Of a stretch of DNA of 64,000 nucleotides, positions 21,748 to 32,172 are shown piece after piece; positions within the stretch are counted from its first letter, which is position 1; the number at the start of each line of letters is the position of its first letter. A program made the translations under genes and the position numbers. The notes under the pieces are model-generated. The model worked only from the letters and a program-made list of their open reading frames with translations, ran no database searches and was not told the origin of the DNA. This stretch comes from Fragilaria crotonensis. Lineage: Eukaryota; Bacillariophyta; Fragilariophyceae; Fragilariales; Fragilariaceae. The DNA lies in the NCBI GenBank assembly GCA_022925895.1, contig JAKSYS010000132.1:1-64000 (forward strand), read 5' to 3'.

Positions 21748-22427
21748 ATGTTGGCCCAATCGCTTAACGTTATGCTCTCGGGCATCACTCACAACAACAG
21801 AGGAGTTGCATTCCTCGAGAAAGGATTTCACGACCATGCTCTTGCTGAATTTAAGTCAGCTGCACAACTTTTGTACGTGTTTACTCAAGAGTTGAAAAAG
21901 GAGTTGAAGGACGGAACACCGCCCTCCCGCCGGGCAGAAGCTTTACAGAATGCAGACCAAGCAAGCGACCCATCTCATCCACAAGCGCTTTCATGTGCAG
22001 CACACCTATCATCATGCTTGGCTCAGATCAACAATCTTCGTCATGTACTATCGAAAGTGCGTCGATACTACTAAATATGGCGTTGACCTACCACGTCAAC
22101 AGCTTGCAAGCCAACCCAATGCACAATGGAATCAAGAATGCCATGGAACTCTACGAGATGGCGTATGGCTTGGCAATTCAAGTGCATGGCGACAGACGTT
22201 CACATAAGATTATCATGACTTCGCTCAATAATTTAGGGCTGATCAAGTACGAGATGGGAGAGTTCGGCGCTGCTGAAGTTTGTCTGAAAGACTTGACAAC
22301 GTACATCAATTTCGTGAAAAACGATGTGTCACAAGGTGTTCAAATGTTCAATGCTGGTGAGCTTTATGAATGTATGCTCAATGCTATGATTTTGAGGAAC
22401 GAGCATCACTGCGCTGGTGCAGCATAG
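21748..22427 (+). CDS. TPR-like protein, frame-broken
   Basis: ATG 21748 begins a frame with a TPR-type helix pair (NNRGVAFLEKGFHDHALAEF). The continuation is in a second frame: ESASILLNMALTYH, then LYEMAYGLAIQVHGD and MTSLNNLGLIKYEMGEFGAA, which are two further TPR-like helix pairs. The change of frame lies between about 21920 and 21990. TPR proteins are protein-interaction scaffolds; diatoms have large lineage-specific sets with exactly this NNLGLIKYEMGEF style of repeat. Without the break the protein would be about 225 residues. It may be a decaying member of such a family. The downstream frame ends at 22427. Confidence 0.6.
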
Positions 22428-23100
22428 CTTGGACGTATGTGGCTCTGAACCCATTTCTCGAGTGCTCCGAGTCGCTTTGCAAGTTAACCGTGAACCCCTC
22501 TAGGAAGACTTTCGACATCAACTTCTCCTTTTCAATCGTTCTAATGTTTGGAATGTAGGATCATCGCATCATCATACCAGATACAAAGTGTAAAGCCTCT
22601 CGAAGTTCTCTGAACTCTAGGTTCCTCGAGTAACCCAACAAGTACTTCATTAGTGCCGTCCGGATTGAGGTTGGCACGCTGGCACTAGTAGACTACTCGT
22701 ACTCTACTACAAGTACTAGAGTAGAGAGTACTGTAGAGAGTGTAGTCTTCTCTGTTAGTTGAAGAGTTCTTGCCACCGCGTATGTAGTGGAATACATTTT
22801 CCGTGGATACGGAATGTCGCCAGTCTACCGGTAGGTTAGACACTATATCGGCCAATACCGCCTTGTACTGGACATTTCTGACAAATCCGTAGTTGACATT
22901 CTCGACACTTTTTCCCCGATATTCACGAGGGCTTAAGAAAATGAATAGGGCTCGTATAATGTAATAATCAATAGATTCCCATTGGGCGCGTACCAAATGT
23001 CATCAACAGTTTTCTGCCTCGACATGCCTTCAATTTTCACCGACACTTTGCTACCTCTGCGTTGTAAAATTGCCAAGTTAAAGTGCAGTACAAGGTTGTA

Positions 23101-23128
23101 GAGTGTAGAGTGTAGAGTGTAGAGTGTC
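23101..23128. repeat. Tandem heptamer GAGTGTA x4
   Basis: Three exact copies plus a fourth ending in C. The unit differs by one transition from the array at 3111. Confidence 0.95.
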
Positions 23129-23360
23129 ATTTCATGAAAGAGTTCTCATTTCATCGAAAACGGTACGCGATGATGCACTAAAAAAATTTCGCCATCCGTT
23201 AAAGGCAAGTATGATCTTTTATGCGAGACTCTGTTTAGTGTTACACAAAAACGCGACATGCATGTACAAGTACTGCATGCTCTACCGGTAGTACAAATAT
23301 GGATAGTAATACTACAGCTGGTACTGGAGCATGACATAGCTGGTACAGGTACTATCATGC

Positions 23361-23541
23361 ATTCCTGGCACCACCTACATGGTGAAGACTTCTGTTCAAA
23401 TCCTGCAGGAAAGTAATTGACCAAAACCTATCAATTCATATTGCTAAATGTTCCTGGCACCAACGTCATGGTGAAGACTTGTTCAAATCCTGCAGAAAAG
23501 TGATTGACCAAAGGAAGTCCTATCAAGAATTCATATCAGTA
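23361..23541. repeat. Imperfect tandem duplication, about 89 bp period
   Basis: Two copies beginning (A/G)TTCCTGGCACCA with shared blocks ATGGTGAAGACTT, GTTCAAATCCTGCAG and ATTGACCAAA, at 23361 and 23450. Several substitutions and small indels show it is old. Confidence 0.85.
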
Positions 23542-25956
23542 ATCCTGTGCGTTCTCCCCACCATCATCAGGAAAGTGCCATGGTTGGGTACCTAGTGAGA
23601 TCTTGAGAAACATTCTCAATTGAGTTAACCTGTATGATTCATTCATATTCATTTTGTTGCCAGAATCCAGATTGGGCAGTCAAGCAGGTTTCATTGCTGT
23701 TCTTGACCGAGCGGTGCATTGAAGTCATCAACCTATTTGAGCATTGCTAACTTTTACATGCACTAGAAATGAGTTCTGATTTGGTTATGAGTAATCTTTT
23801 CAATCAATGCCTGACTGGCAAGTGAGAAACAATGACCACAACATCCCTTGAGAGGCACACCAAGCAAATCATCACATTGCTGCAGTCTTGTTGGTGGAGC
23901 AGTTGATGCCAGCAATGAGACAGAAAAGACATTCACAAGACAAGGAGATATAGAGCAATTTATACAGATAACAACATCTACAGAATTTTTGCGAATGTCC
24001 TTAAATACATATCTGGATTTGATTTAGTAGCAGCATTGACCTAAGAACACCTGTGAGGAAAGTCCCTATGCTCCTCAAAGTAATCAGTTTTTTGTTAGAT
24101 CAATTTGTAGCTAGTTTTTAATGGGGTGATAATTGGAGATTACTAAAAGTTATGAGACTAGTCTTAGAAGACTTGAGAGCAGTCCCATTCCTGGTGGGAT
24201 TGAACTGATCCTCTTTGATTCTCTAGTAGGAGACTCACTGAGTTTCCAGGAGTTGTCAACCAGTTCTCATTCTACTGTATAATCACATAGTTGTATGGTT
24301 GTACTGTTGTACAGGATCAGTGCTCTACTGTTGCACTGTACTATTGTATTACTAGCCTGCTGGTATATCCAAGTACTATACATGGCCATTGTATTTGCAG
24401 TATTGTAGTAGCTACTGGATACTAGGAATGGTAGTATACTGTATGACACTACACTAAGGGTACATGTGGTGTACTGCAGGAAATACCCAATCTTGCGACA
24501 CTGCTGGTCAGACAAAGCATAGAATGTGATTGATATGGTTGCGTTTGGACAGAATTTAAAAGTGATCCCACTCAAGGATCAACCTGCACACTTGAAATTT
24601 ATTCACAACTATCATCTGCTGCTTTTGGACCATCTTTATCAAGAACGAACAATTCAGAATGACAATCTCAAACTATGTCCGATGTGTATTTACCATTCTA
24701 GACAACCTTTGAGGAAGAAACAACCCTACATTCGCTTTATGCATGGAGCAGTATCTACTCAATCCAGGACAATCCATCACATTTTGGGACAACAAATTCC
24801 CTGTCTCCATGGAGGAGAAACAACTCTCATTGGTTGGCACCAACTCTTACTGGGATACAGCACATCCAAGATGTGGCTTCTTTTGCCTATATGGATCTGA
24901 TCAACACCAGAAAAATCAATCTATCAGCGGGAAGAACAAGCAAAACATACACTGCTCTCAAAGCATTGACTCTACTGATATAGCACTATGGCTGGGATGA
25001 CAAAATGAAGTGCTACATGCACACAAAGATGAAGACCAGACCGAATACTTGTTAGAATCAGCTGAGCTCCAACACTATCATTCCAATCCCATACTCCTTC
25101 CAACCTCATACCAACACGCACTATTGTCCACAGTATACTGCTGAATGAGCTACTTCAAGGCAACCTTTGTTTTTAAGTGGCTGGAATGGATAGAATAATG
25201 TGTGAGCATGAATTATTCTTCCGCGATGGTGGAGCTCATACAATGCAATTCAAAACTTTAGCCAATCTCTTGCAAAAGTCTTTAGAAATACCTCTGTGAG
25301 AAGAGAAGGTAGTTGCTGCATTAGAGAGCATGGCATCTGCTCAGGCAACTATTGCTGTGTTGGATGCACCTTTGTATGACTGCTGCTGGTGGTGGTAAGA
25401 GGCCTCACGCCATTGTATCAGCCTAGTATTCATTCATTGTGTTGCAGGATCAAGGTAATGGAAATGCTGCTACTCAAAAGTGTAAAACAATTTCTATAGG
25501 GTTTTTTGTAGGAATGGTTGCAAGGACTCACTCGGTACGAGTACCCACCTTGGCATCACTCGAGGCGAGAGAGAGCGAAAGATTTTCCGAAACCTCAAGT
25601 GCACCCCAACTGTTGTTCTAGGGGGATACGTAGTTGCTTTCGTCCTCCTCACCCTACACCTGACCATTTAATGTGCTCCTTAAAATTCATCATCTTCCAG
25701 TAGTAGGTTGTGCAGAGCACAACAAGGTGTAATTGCTGGTCCAATATGTTGAAATTCTTCAACAAAAGAACAGGTACTTTGAGGATGTCAAGCATCCCCA
25801 GAATGAAACGTAGTACACTATTTGCCCTTTTTGGACTGCGCTCCTAACGTGCGAGTTTCCTATTCCCTAAAGAAGGGCAATGACTCCGTTGTCACCTAAT
25901 TGTGCATTTTTGCACCAGAGCTTTGCGTTTGACGGAAGCTAATGTTTTCCCCTCGA

Positions 25957-28032
25957 TCAGTGGGCTGCGACGATGCCGTTCGCTTTCTTCACAAACTGCA
26001 ACGGATGTTGAAACTCTTCGACCATCAATTTGCCGAAGTAATTTTGTTCCGTATCGGCGCCATCATGAAACGTATCGATGTCCTCGATAATGACTCGCAG
26101 TCGTTGAGGTTCGTTGCTTGTTGCAGGTACTCGGATATCCAGTACACCTTCCTGTGCAGACATTTGAAGGGAAGTGTCGCCAACAATTGTCATGCGAGTT
26201 ATACCTTTTTGTAGTTGGTAAACATTTGTTTGCAAGGCTTTGAATTGCACGACAAGCGGTGTCGATATCCGATAGATATCGGTATTCTTGCCGTCCAATG
26301 TGATATCAATAACTCCGTCATGAAACCAAACGGTACGCTGCCAAGGACCAACGGTTGTAGCAGTTGGAACCGTCGCGGATGCATTGCATTGTGACGAAGG
26401 ATCTGCGATACCCCCCGAAGTGGCAAGTCGTGTGCCCGCGACACTCTCCACAAACGGATAGACGATGGCTCCTTTCCCATCGAGGCAAACCTTCCTGGCC
26501 AATGCTAGATCCGTCATTTCTTGCCTTTCGCTGTCCCAGCCCCAACCGCGCGTCTTGGCATACACAAACTTACATCCTCTACACACCGAGTGAGTATGCG
26601 TCATATCGTATCTCCGATGGAACTTCTCGGACAAGGGTTTTCCCCGCCACTCGTGATATGATTCGTAAAGAGTTTTGTTGGCAATCACCTGTTGAAGGTA
26701 ATCTCCGAGCGCCTGAGTGGACGTAAAGTCGTGCCACGAAATAATTGAATGCTCTGGGACATGATCTTGAACATTCGGTGCGCCCATGTAGACAGGTAAT
26801 GTGCCACTAGACAAAGCCCCCCACAATTTTTCGGTGATGTAGTCTTCTTCATTCGAGTTCTCAAACGAAAAATGCAAGAGGTACTTGTTCATCATGCTTT
26901 CTTTGTTTGTTTGATCGCTCCCTTCGGGTAGACTAGCTCCGTTATTAAGGCAGCCTCCCAACGAATCGACTCGGATCATCTTCGTCAACTCCGTCACCAC
27001 GCCTTCGCGGTTATTCCTTGATGCACAGTTGTTAGCAATGAAAGAAGCTCCCTTTATTGACGAGTTGTAGTCGACGGCAGGATTTTGAATAGAATACTCG
27101 GCCCACGAAAAGTACGGAAGAGGAACCTCGGACTTGAAGGATGTTGTTGCATAAAACAAATTCTTCCTCCATTGATCAGGACGTATTCTCAAATCGTCAT
27201 AATTCACCGACGACTCCATCGAATGTTGAAACTGAAAATCAGTTCCGCCAACATAGACCGTCTGTTGGGTTCCTGGCGTTCCATATTGCCGGCATGGAAC
27301 TGTACATTCGTAGCTCTCGGGAGAACGTCCAGCCTCGTCCGGCGACCCCATCAACAAATCAATCGGAGTAATCTTGATGACCTTGAGCGAAGGCTCCTCC
27401 TCAAAGATTCGGATCCCCTCGTGACACGCTTCCTTGACATCAAGAAAAGCTCTTGGCTTAATGACATGTCCACAATAGTATCGAGAGTGATGCCAGGAGT
27501 TGAATGCGCGAATCGTATGGCCTTTCTTGAGATCACACACATCCATTTGTAGCAAGCAAGGTGTATAATCGGCTCCGGCGAGAGACATTAGTTCCTTAGT
27601 GGATGAATCGCCGTATGACAATGCCACAAGCCTTTCATATACGGTAGGTATAGGTTGCTGTTGGTTTGAGCTGTCCTTCTCGTTGGTTCGCAGTGGAGAC
27701 AATGATTTGCTCGTCTGCGGTATTCGCTCCCTGTTATCATTCCGGGTTTTAGGTGTCGGTTTAGAGCTCGCGTCCTCGTTGACTCGCGGTGGTGACAATG
27801 ATTTGTTCAGACGTGATCTTCCCTTTCGGCTCTCCTTCAAGTTTTTGGCCATGGCGCCTTCATCATTTTCTGGAACCAGCCGCACGTGAGACGAGGTGAC
27901 GACGCCATAGGATATTCGTATGCACAGTCCACAAATCAATCCCGCTAGAACTATGAAACATGTTCGGACATTGACAGTCACTTTGCTTCGCTTCGACGGG
28001 CTGCGTAAGGCCCGAATAGGAGAATTCACCAT
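25957..28032 (-). CDS. Family GT10 alpha-1,3-fucosyltransferase with extra N- and C-terminal domains
   Basis: 691 residues from ATG 28032. There is a type II membrane anchor (about 22-46), a low-complexity stem with a duplicated block (KSLSPPRVNEDASS at 77-90 and KSLSPLRTNEKDSS at 109-122), and an N-terminal accessory domain (about 130-215, TIRAFNSWHHSRYYCG). The GT10 core spans about 240-490, with the diagnostic FSFENSNEEDYITEKLWGAL at 388-407 and GTLPVYMGAPNVQDHVP behind it, the GDP-fucose-binding block of the family. A C-terminal domain of about 175 residues (515-691, GPWQRTVWFHDGVIDITLDG) is unknown to me. Expected role: Golgi fucosylation of N-glycans or other glycans. The flanking domains recur without the core in the gene at 29446-30855. 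Confidence 0.88.
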   Translation of the reverse strand: MVNSPIRALRSPSKRSKVTVNVRTCFIVLAGLICGLCIRISYGVVTSSHVRLVPENDEGAMAKNLKESRKGRSRLNKSLSPPRVNEDASSKPTPKTRNDNRERIPQTSKSLSPLRTNEKDSSNQQQPIPTVYERLVALSYGDSSTKELMSLAGADYTPCLLQMDVCDLKKGHTIRAFNSWHHSRYYCGHVIKPRAFLDVKEACHEGIRIFEEEPSLKVIKITPIDLLMGSPDEAGRSPESYECTVPCRQYGTPGTQQTVYVGGTDFQFQHSMESSVNYDDLRIRPDQWRKNLFYATTSFKSEVPLPYFSWAEYSIQNPAVDYNSSIKGASFIANNCASRNNREGVVTELTKMIRVDSLGGCLNNGASLPEGSDQTNKESMMNKYLLHFSFENSNEEDYITEKLWGALSSGTLPVYMGAPNVQDHVPEHSIISWHDFTSTQALGDYLQQVIANKTLYESYHEWRGKPLSEKFHRRYDMTHTHSVCRGCKFVYAKTRGWGWDSERQEMTDLALARKVCLDGKGAIVYPFVESVAGTRLATSGGIADPSSQCNASATVPTATTVGPWQRTVWFHDGVIDITLDGKNTDIYRISTPLVVQFKALQTNVYQLQKGITRMTIVGDTSLQMSAQEGVLDIRVPATSNEPQRLRVIIEDIDTFHDGADTEQNYFGKLMVEEFQHPLQFVKKANGIVAAH

Positions 28033-28392
28033 TCACACCGAGATGTCTGGAACCAAAACAATCAGTCCATCTGGAGTAAAGCTTGTGACATTGAGTGCGG
28101 GGATGGAGGCGTCTTACAAACGACTTGGATGAGAAAAATCGTGTTCACGTTTGAAGATACCGCACCCCGTACTGTAGCTGGTACTACCGTAGTACTGTTG
28201 TTTAGTAAAAGATGCTACAGTACTGACAGCTGACAGTAAAAAGAACTGCTACACCGTGCGCGTTGGAGTAAAACGTACGACTACGGTAGTGCACTACTGT
28301 TATGAGTGATAGACGTGATACGTGATACAAGTACGGCATACGGCATACCGCTCCATTCTAATCGTCGACAACCACAAACAACGATAGTTTCA
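28033..28392. other. Divergent spacer, GTAC-rich
   Basis: Between the start codons of two divergent genes. 28160-28340 is rich in GTAC-type palindromes (GTAGCTGGTACTACCGTAGTAC). Confidence 0.5.
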
Positions 28393-29082
28393 ATGAAGTC
28401 CCTATCGTTCACGCTACTTCTTCTAGCATGCGATTCGCTATGGGTTGGGGGTTTATCATTTATGATTGCTCCCCATCAACAAAAGTACCTTCATCACCAA
28501 CATGTGCGGCACCAACTCCGCTTCAAAAGCCCATCAACGGGAGATCTTCGTGCATCGAAGCATGAATCCGATGAGACTATGGATCCATTTGATATGAGTC
28601 AACTTCAGAGTCGAATCGAACAGCAACAGAATCGATATCGTGATTTTATCTTGTCTGCGGACGAAATGGAACATCGACCCGAAAACGTGCATATCATCGT
28701 CTTCAATCCTGAAACGGACGAACAGGGCGTCCACACGATTGAGTTCCCGCAAGGATCGGGTCTCAATATCATTCTCGCCTTTGAATCTCATATTGACTGT
28801 GAGACCTTCGCAACCATGCTGAAACATGAGGGGAGCCGACACTTTCAAAATGCCGTGTCGGCGGAGGCACCTCTGGACGAACTGGAAGAATTCTGCGACT
28901 CGGCGAACATGCTAGTCAAGGTCGTGCCTCGCGGGAAGGACCTTCGTCCTCCATCCGATAATGTGGAAGAATTATCCTTTGATCCAACGTTGACAAACAA
29001 TCGTGGAAAATCACGCGCCGAGTTCGAGGAAGAGGATGATGACGGCGACGACGCGGCACAATTCATGGAGAGTTGGCAGTAA
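28393..29082 (+). CDS. DUF3110-domain protein, plastid-targeted
   Basis: 229 residues from ATG 28393. The frame is open upstream, but this ATG starts a clear signal peptide (MKSLSFTLLLLACDSLWVGG) followed by LSFMIAP, matching the diatom plastid junction. The mature part has a DUF3110 domain at about residues 93-187: VHIIVFNPETDEQGVHTIEF, LAFESHIDCETFATML and a final VPRGKDLRPP. This domain is known from cyanobacteria and plastids and has no defined activity. The C-terminus is acidic (FEEEDDDGDD). It sits on the opposite strand among the fucosyltransferase-related genes and is unlikely to be functionally tied to them. Confidence 0.8.
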   Translation: MKSLSFTLLLLACDSLWVGGLSFMIAPHQQKYLHHQHVRHQLRFKSPSTGDLRASKHESDETMDPFDMSQLQSRIEQQQNRYRDFILSADEMEHRPENVHIIVFNPETDEQGVHTIEFPQGSGLNIILAFESHIDCETFATMLKHEGSRHFQNAVSAEAPLDELEEFCDSANMLVKVVPRGKDLRPPSDNVEELSFDPTLTNNRGKSRAEFEEEDDDGDDAAQFMESWQ

Positions 29083-29445
29083 ATATTTGATGCCTCTTTT
29101 TTGATACAGCGCAGCCGTATTCTCGATGTGGACGTGTTATGAAGTCAGCAAGATCCCCTTTCAATCCGGATTGTGGGGCACAATCGAAAACCAATAAATC
29201 GTTGGAAAGATAGCATAATGGTCCACACAAGGCACTTGGCTTCCGCTTCCTACTCTCGATTGGGAAGGTACTTGGGCAGCGAAATCGCCATGAAAGATGA
29301 TATCGTCGAATTGCCAACCCGTCTAACTGCGAAGCCAAGTTTAGTAAGCAAGCGGGTTCTAAATAGCTGTTGCGAAGTCACTGTCCGGGATGCGTTTGCT
29401 GATTTTGTGAATGGAATCAGTTCTGAGTTAGGGAGGCACAAAGCT
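29083..29445. other. Spacer between convergent genes
   Basis: About 360 bases between convergent stop codons. No supported feature. Confidence 0.4.
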
Positions 29446-30855
29446 CTACGTGCGTGTCTTCACTACTCGAAAGAATTGCACCGGAGACATGAACTCACTT
29501 AGCATCGTCTCAGTGTGATTCTGGTCCTCACGCTTGTGCTTCTTCCAGGATTCCTTTATCACCCGTATGCGCTTCGGCTCATGACTAATTTGAGATGTTT
29601 GCATTTGAAGCACTCCGGGGGATGGGTTGGATACCGAGATACGCGGGTCCACAATAACGACGACTTGAGATGCGTTGCCTTGGAACGCATACACATGATC
29701 ACGAAGCATTGTGGAGTGTACATGCATTCGAATTTCGATTTGGTACGTGTCAGGAGAACGACCTTCCAACGTGATATCCACCACACCATCGTGGTGCCAT
29801 ACGGTGCGCTGCCATGATCCCAAAGTCTTGACGAGAGGCACCTTGAATTTGTCTCGGCACGTTGACTTGCCTGCTGCGACTGTATAGTTCTGTCCTGATG
29901 GATTTTTCTCGATAATGGTCTCCACAAAGGGGTAGTCTACCTGTCGGTTATGGGGGTCCAAACACATTTTTGTGATTCCCGTGCCTAGTTGCTCATTCAC
30001 ATAAACACGAGTGTTTTCATGGCACGGCTTGACAATCTCGATCGAAGTCTGTGCCTTGATTAGCTCTCCACATAGGTAAAGGTCTTGTTCCCAAGGATTG
30101 AACGCTCGGATGATGTCATTGACAGTATCGCAATCAGAAACTCTGCACAGAGCATATCTATTAGCTGGATCTTGCTCTTCAACAAGAGCTATCATTTTTG
30201 CAACGTCTTGCGCGCTGTACATGGGCGTTAGCAGTTGCGTAAAGACCTTCTCCTTGCGATGGTCCAATCTTTTGGTCAGGATTTCCGACATCAAAGCTTT
30301 CGACTCGTGCATCTCCGGTGCTTTCGGTTCCAATGATTGAGCCTGACCGCCGATGTCAGTAACTTTAGGTGCCTCCACCAGAATACCGGTAGCTCCTTCA
30401 CTTTGAGCAGGATGTTGCTGGCGCGATGGAGGTTGGTGCTCAGGTATGGGTGGGTTCGCCGCAAAGAGTGCCTTGATGACTTTCGCCTTTCGATGCCCCC
30501 CACCTTTCTTCGCTCTTGTCACTTCCGCATTATTTCCTTGTTGATTCACATCACTCGGAGGTGCGATTGTGACAGGTACCAACATCTGTGCCATCTGTTG
30601 CGCCCTTTCTTGCATAGCCCGCGACACAACGAGCGGTTTCGGATGCTCTCGTTTGAATCCATGTAGTGGAAACACCCGTTGGTGAGGGTTAACGTTTTGC
30701 CCCTGTTGTTGACTGCTATACGCAGACATGGCCACAAGTTGGACGATGAACACACATGCGGCGGCACCCAGGGTAAGGAAGGCTCCCAGTCTGCATTTAG
30801 GCTTCGACCCACCCCTTTGGAAAAGCTTCAATCGATTATTGCCAATTGCTACCAT
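29446..30855 (-). CDS. Core-less paralogue of the GT10 protein
   Basis: 469 residues from ATG 30855. The frame is open upstream, but this ATG gives a standard type II anchor at about 23-43 (LGAFLTLGAAACVFIVQLVA). A long low-complexity stem follows. Residues about 205-290 match the N-terminal accessory domain of the GT10 gene at 25957-28032: compare NDIIRAFNPWEQDLYLCGEL with TIRAFNSWHHSRYYCGHV, and the following KPCHENTRVY with EACHEGIRIF. Residues about 295-469 match its C-terminal domain (GSWQRTVWHHDGVVDITLEG). The roughly 300-residue catalytic core, including FENSNEEDYITEK, is absent and the two flanks are directly joined in frame. It is probably a Golgi-type membrane protein without transferase activity. 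It may be a regulator or glycan-binding form, or a gene on the way out. Confidence 0.75.
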   Translation of the reverse strand: MVAIGNNRLKLFQRGGSKPKCRLGAFLTLGAAACVFIVQLVAMSAYSSQQQGQNVNPHQRVFPLHGFKREHPKPLVVSRAMQERAQQMAQMLVPVTIAPPSDVNQQGNNAEVTRAKKGGGHRKAKVIKALFAANPPIPEHQPPSRQQHPAQSEGATGILVEAPKVTDIGGQAQSLEPKAPEMHESKALMSEILTKRLDHRKEKVFTQLLTPMYSAQDVAKMIALVEEQDPANRYALCRVSDCDTVNDIIRAFNPWEQDLYLCGELIKAQTSIEIVKPCHENTRVYVNEQLGTGITKMCLDPHNRQVDYPFVETIIEKNPSGQNYTVAAGKSTCRDKFKVPLVKTLGSWQRTVWHHDGVVDITLEGRSPDTYQIEIRMHVHSTMLRDHVYAFQGNASQVVVIVDPRISVSNPSPGVLQMQTSQISHEPKRIRVIKESWKKHKREDQNHTETMLSEFMSPVQFFRVVKTRT

Positions 30856-31461
30856 GATGATTCTCGATGATTGCCAAGGATGGTTACAACCTGAATGCAA
30901 TCCCGAAAATGTACTTCGCCTCTGGACTTTGGAGTTTGTTTGCGTTGGTGGCAAAATATGTATCCGAAACACCGACATCCGTGTATGCATAGTGGAGTGG
31001 ACAACAAAGAAAACACAATTTTTAGTCACGCATGCATCTCTGTGCGACACTTCAAAAACGAAAACATTTATGCTTCGAAGCTTCGAAGTACGACATTCAA
31101 GCGTCATCATGACCGCGGAAGGATTCCACGTTCCATTGGCGAAAGGTACTGGAGTACTGTATGCTGCGAGGTTCGAGAAGTTCCCGTAACAGTGTATTCT
31201 GGTCTGCTGTTGCGGGAGCTGGGACAATTGAAGGATAGCAATGATCAACTCTAAGTATCAAGGTGCCAGTTGAAACCTTGAAAATAACCACCTAAGTTGG
31301 GTTCGTTGATGGCTTGAACATGCAGACAATATGCCACTGAAGGAGAGCCTTTAGTGTATCTATTGTACGGACCATGGCAGTTGGTACGACAGTTCTTGTT
31401 TTCCAAGTTTGTATGATGGGTATGAATACCTTGAGCAGGATGTCTCAACATATTAATACTC
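30856..31461. other. Spacer
   Basis: About 600 bases. Open frames overlapping it lack motifs. There is no sign that the core missing from the neighbouring gene is preserved here. Confidence 0.45.
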
Positions 31462-32172
31462 TTACGACGTCTGTATCTGCACGAGCGCGCTGTTCGTCCC
31501 TGCTTGTTGCGACTCTTCTCGCTCATCAGGAACATAGTTTTGATCACTGGGATGCACTTGATTTATTATTTGCCCGTTACTGGTATCCAGCGGCGTCATA
31601 ACCTTATGGAAGTCTTCAATGAGGGGAATGACCGATCCTTCCTGAACTCGGAGAGTCTTGGAAGGGTAGTCGCTTTGACTCAGTACTTTATTAGCGATCG
31701 ATCCCGATCCCATTTGCTCTATTGTATCTTTTGATGTCGACTTTGTGATGCCAGGCTGCGACGTAGTGCTGTCTACGTGCTGTTCGTTAAGTTTTGTGGC
31801 ACCCACTTGGGGCTTCGGTTCACTTCTTAATTTGTGAAAAAGAGTCTTCAGCGTTTTTTCTTGCAAAGCTTGGGCATTCGAGACACCCTTAGTCGCGTGC
31901 CGGACTAATGCTTCAGTTGGACGCTGTACCACTTTTGTTGGGGAGTTGTGGTGGTCGATTGGGCGATGACAGAACAATCTCGACATTGCCATGAGCGCCA
32001 CGGTGCAAACCAATACAACCAAAACAACTTCTCGGAGAACTTGAAATCTGGATTTCCCTTCTCGAAATGGATTTGAGGGAGGTGTTAGGTAAGTTCGATA
32101 CCTCACGACGTGCGAAAAGGATCTGTGTCTGTTTGAACTGATGCTGGCAAGGAGATTGTCTTTGGCGAGCAT
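31462..32172 (-). CDS. Type II membrane stem protein, possible truncated relative of the GT10 cluster
   Basis: 236 residues from ATG 32172. There is a hydrophobic anchor (about 48-67: VVLVVLVCTVALMAMSRLF) and then a Ser/Thr/Gln-rich stem with no recognised domain. A short segment (FHKVMTPLDTSNGQIINQ) resembles the stretch preceding the N-terminal accessory domain of the neighbour (EKVFTQLLTPMYSAQDVAKM). I infer from that and the same orientation that it is a remnant third copy lacking the accessory and catalytic domains. The similarity is weak and by eye. It could be an unrelated hypothetical protein. Confidence 0.45.
   Translation of the reverse strand: MLAKDNLLASISSNRHRSFSHVVRYRTYLTPPSNPFREGKSRFQVLREVVLVVLVCTVALMAMSRLFCHRPIDHHNSPTKVVQRPTEALVRHATKGVSNAQALQEKTLKTLFHKLRSEPKPQVGATKLNEQHVDSTTSQPGITKSTSKDTIEQMGSGSIANKVLSQSDYPSKTLRVQEGSVIPLIEDFHKVMTPLDTSNGQIINQVHPSDQNYVPDEREESQQAGTNSALVQIQTS

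Larger units (their letters stand above)
22428..25956. other. Long gene-free, repeat-bearing spacer
   Basis: 3.5 kb with GTAC-rich tracts (22680-22740, 23230-23350, 24290-24480), a heptamer array and an 89-bp imperfect duplication (both listed). Fragmentary open frames at 24526-25000 could be remnants of an old mobile element, but I could not identify a family. Nothing in it is supported as a gene. Confidence 0.5.

Noticed and set aside
24183-24255. Minus-strand tRNA-like segment (GTTCAATCC and nearly matching end segments)
   Set aside because: T-arm stem does not pair and no proper D-arm or anticodon stem can be drawn.
24526-25000. Overlapping 124- and 85-codon frames
   Set aside because: Could be an eroded mobile element but no motif is recognisable; not enough to name.
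30856-31248. 131-codon N-terminal extension of the core-less GT10 paralogue
   Set aside because: It would place the membrane anchor far inside the protein; ATG 30855 gives a normal type II layout.
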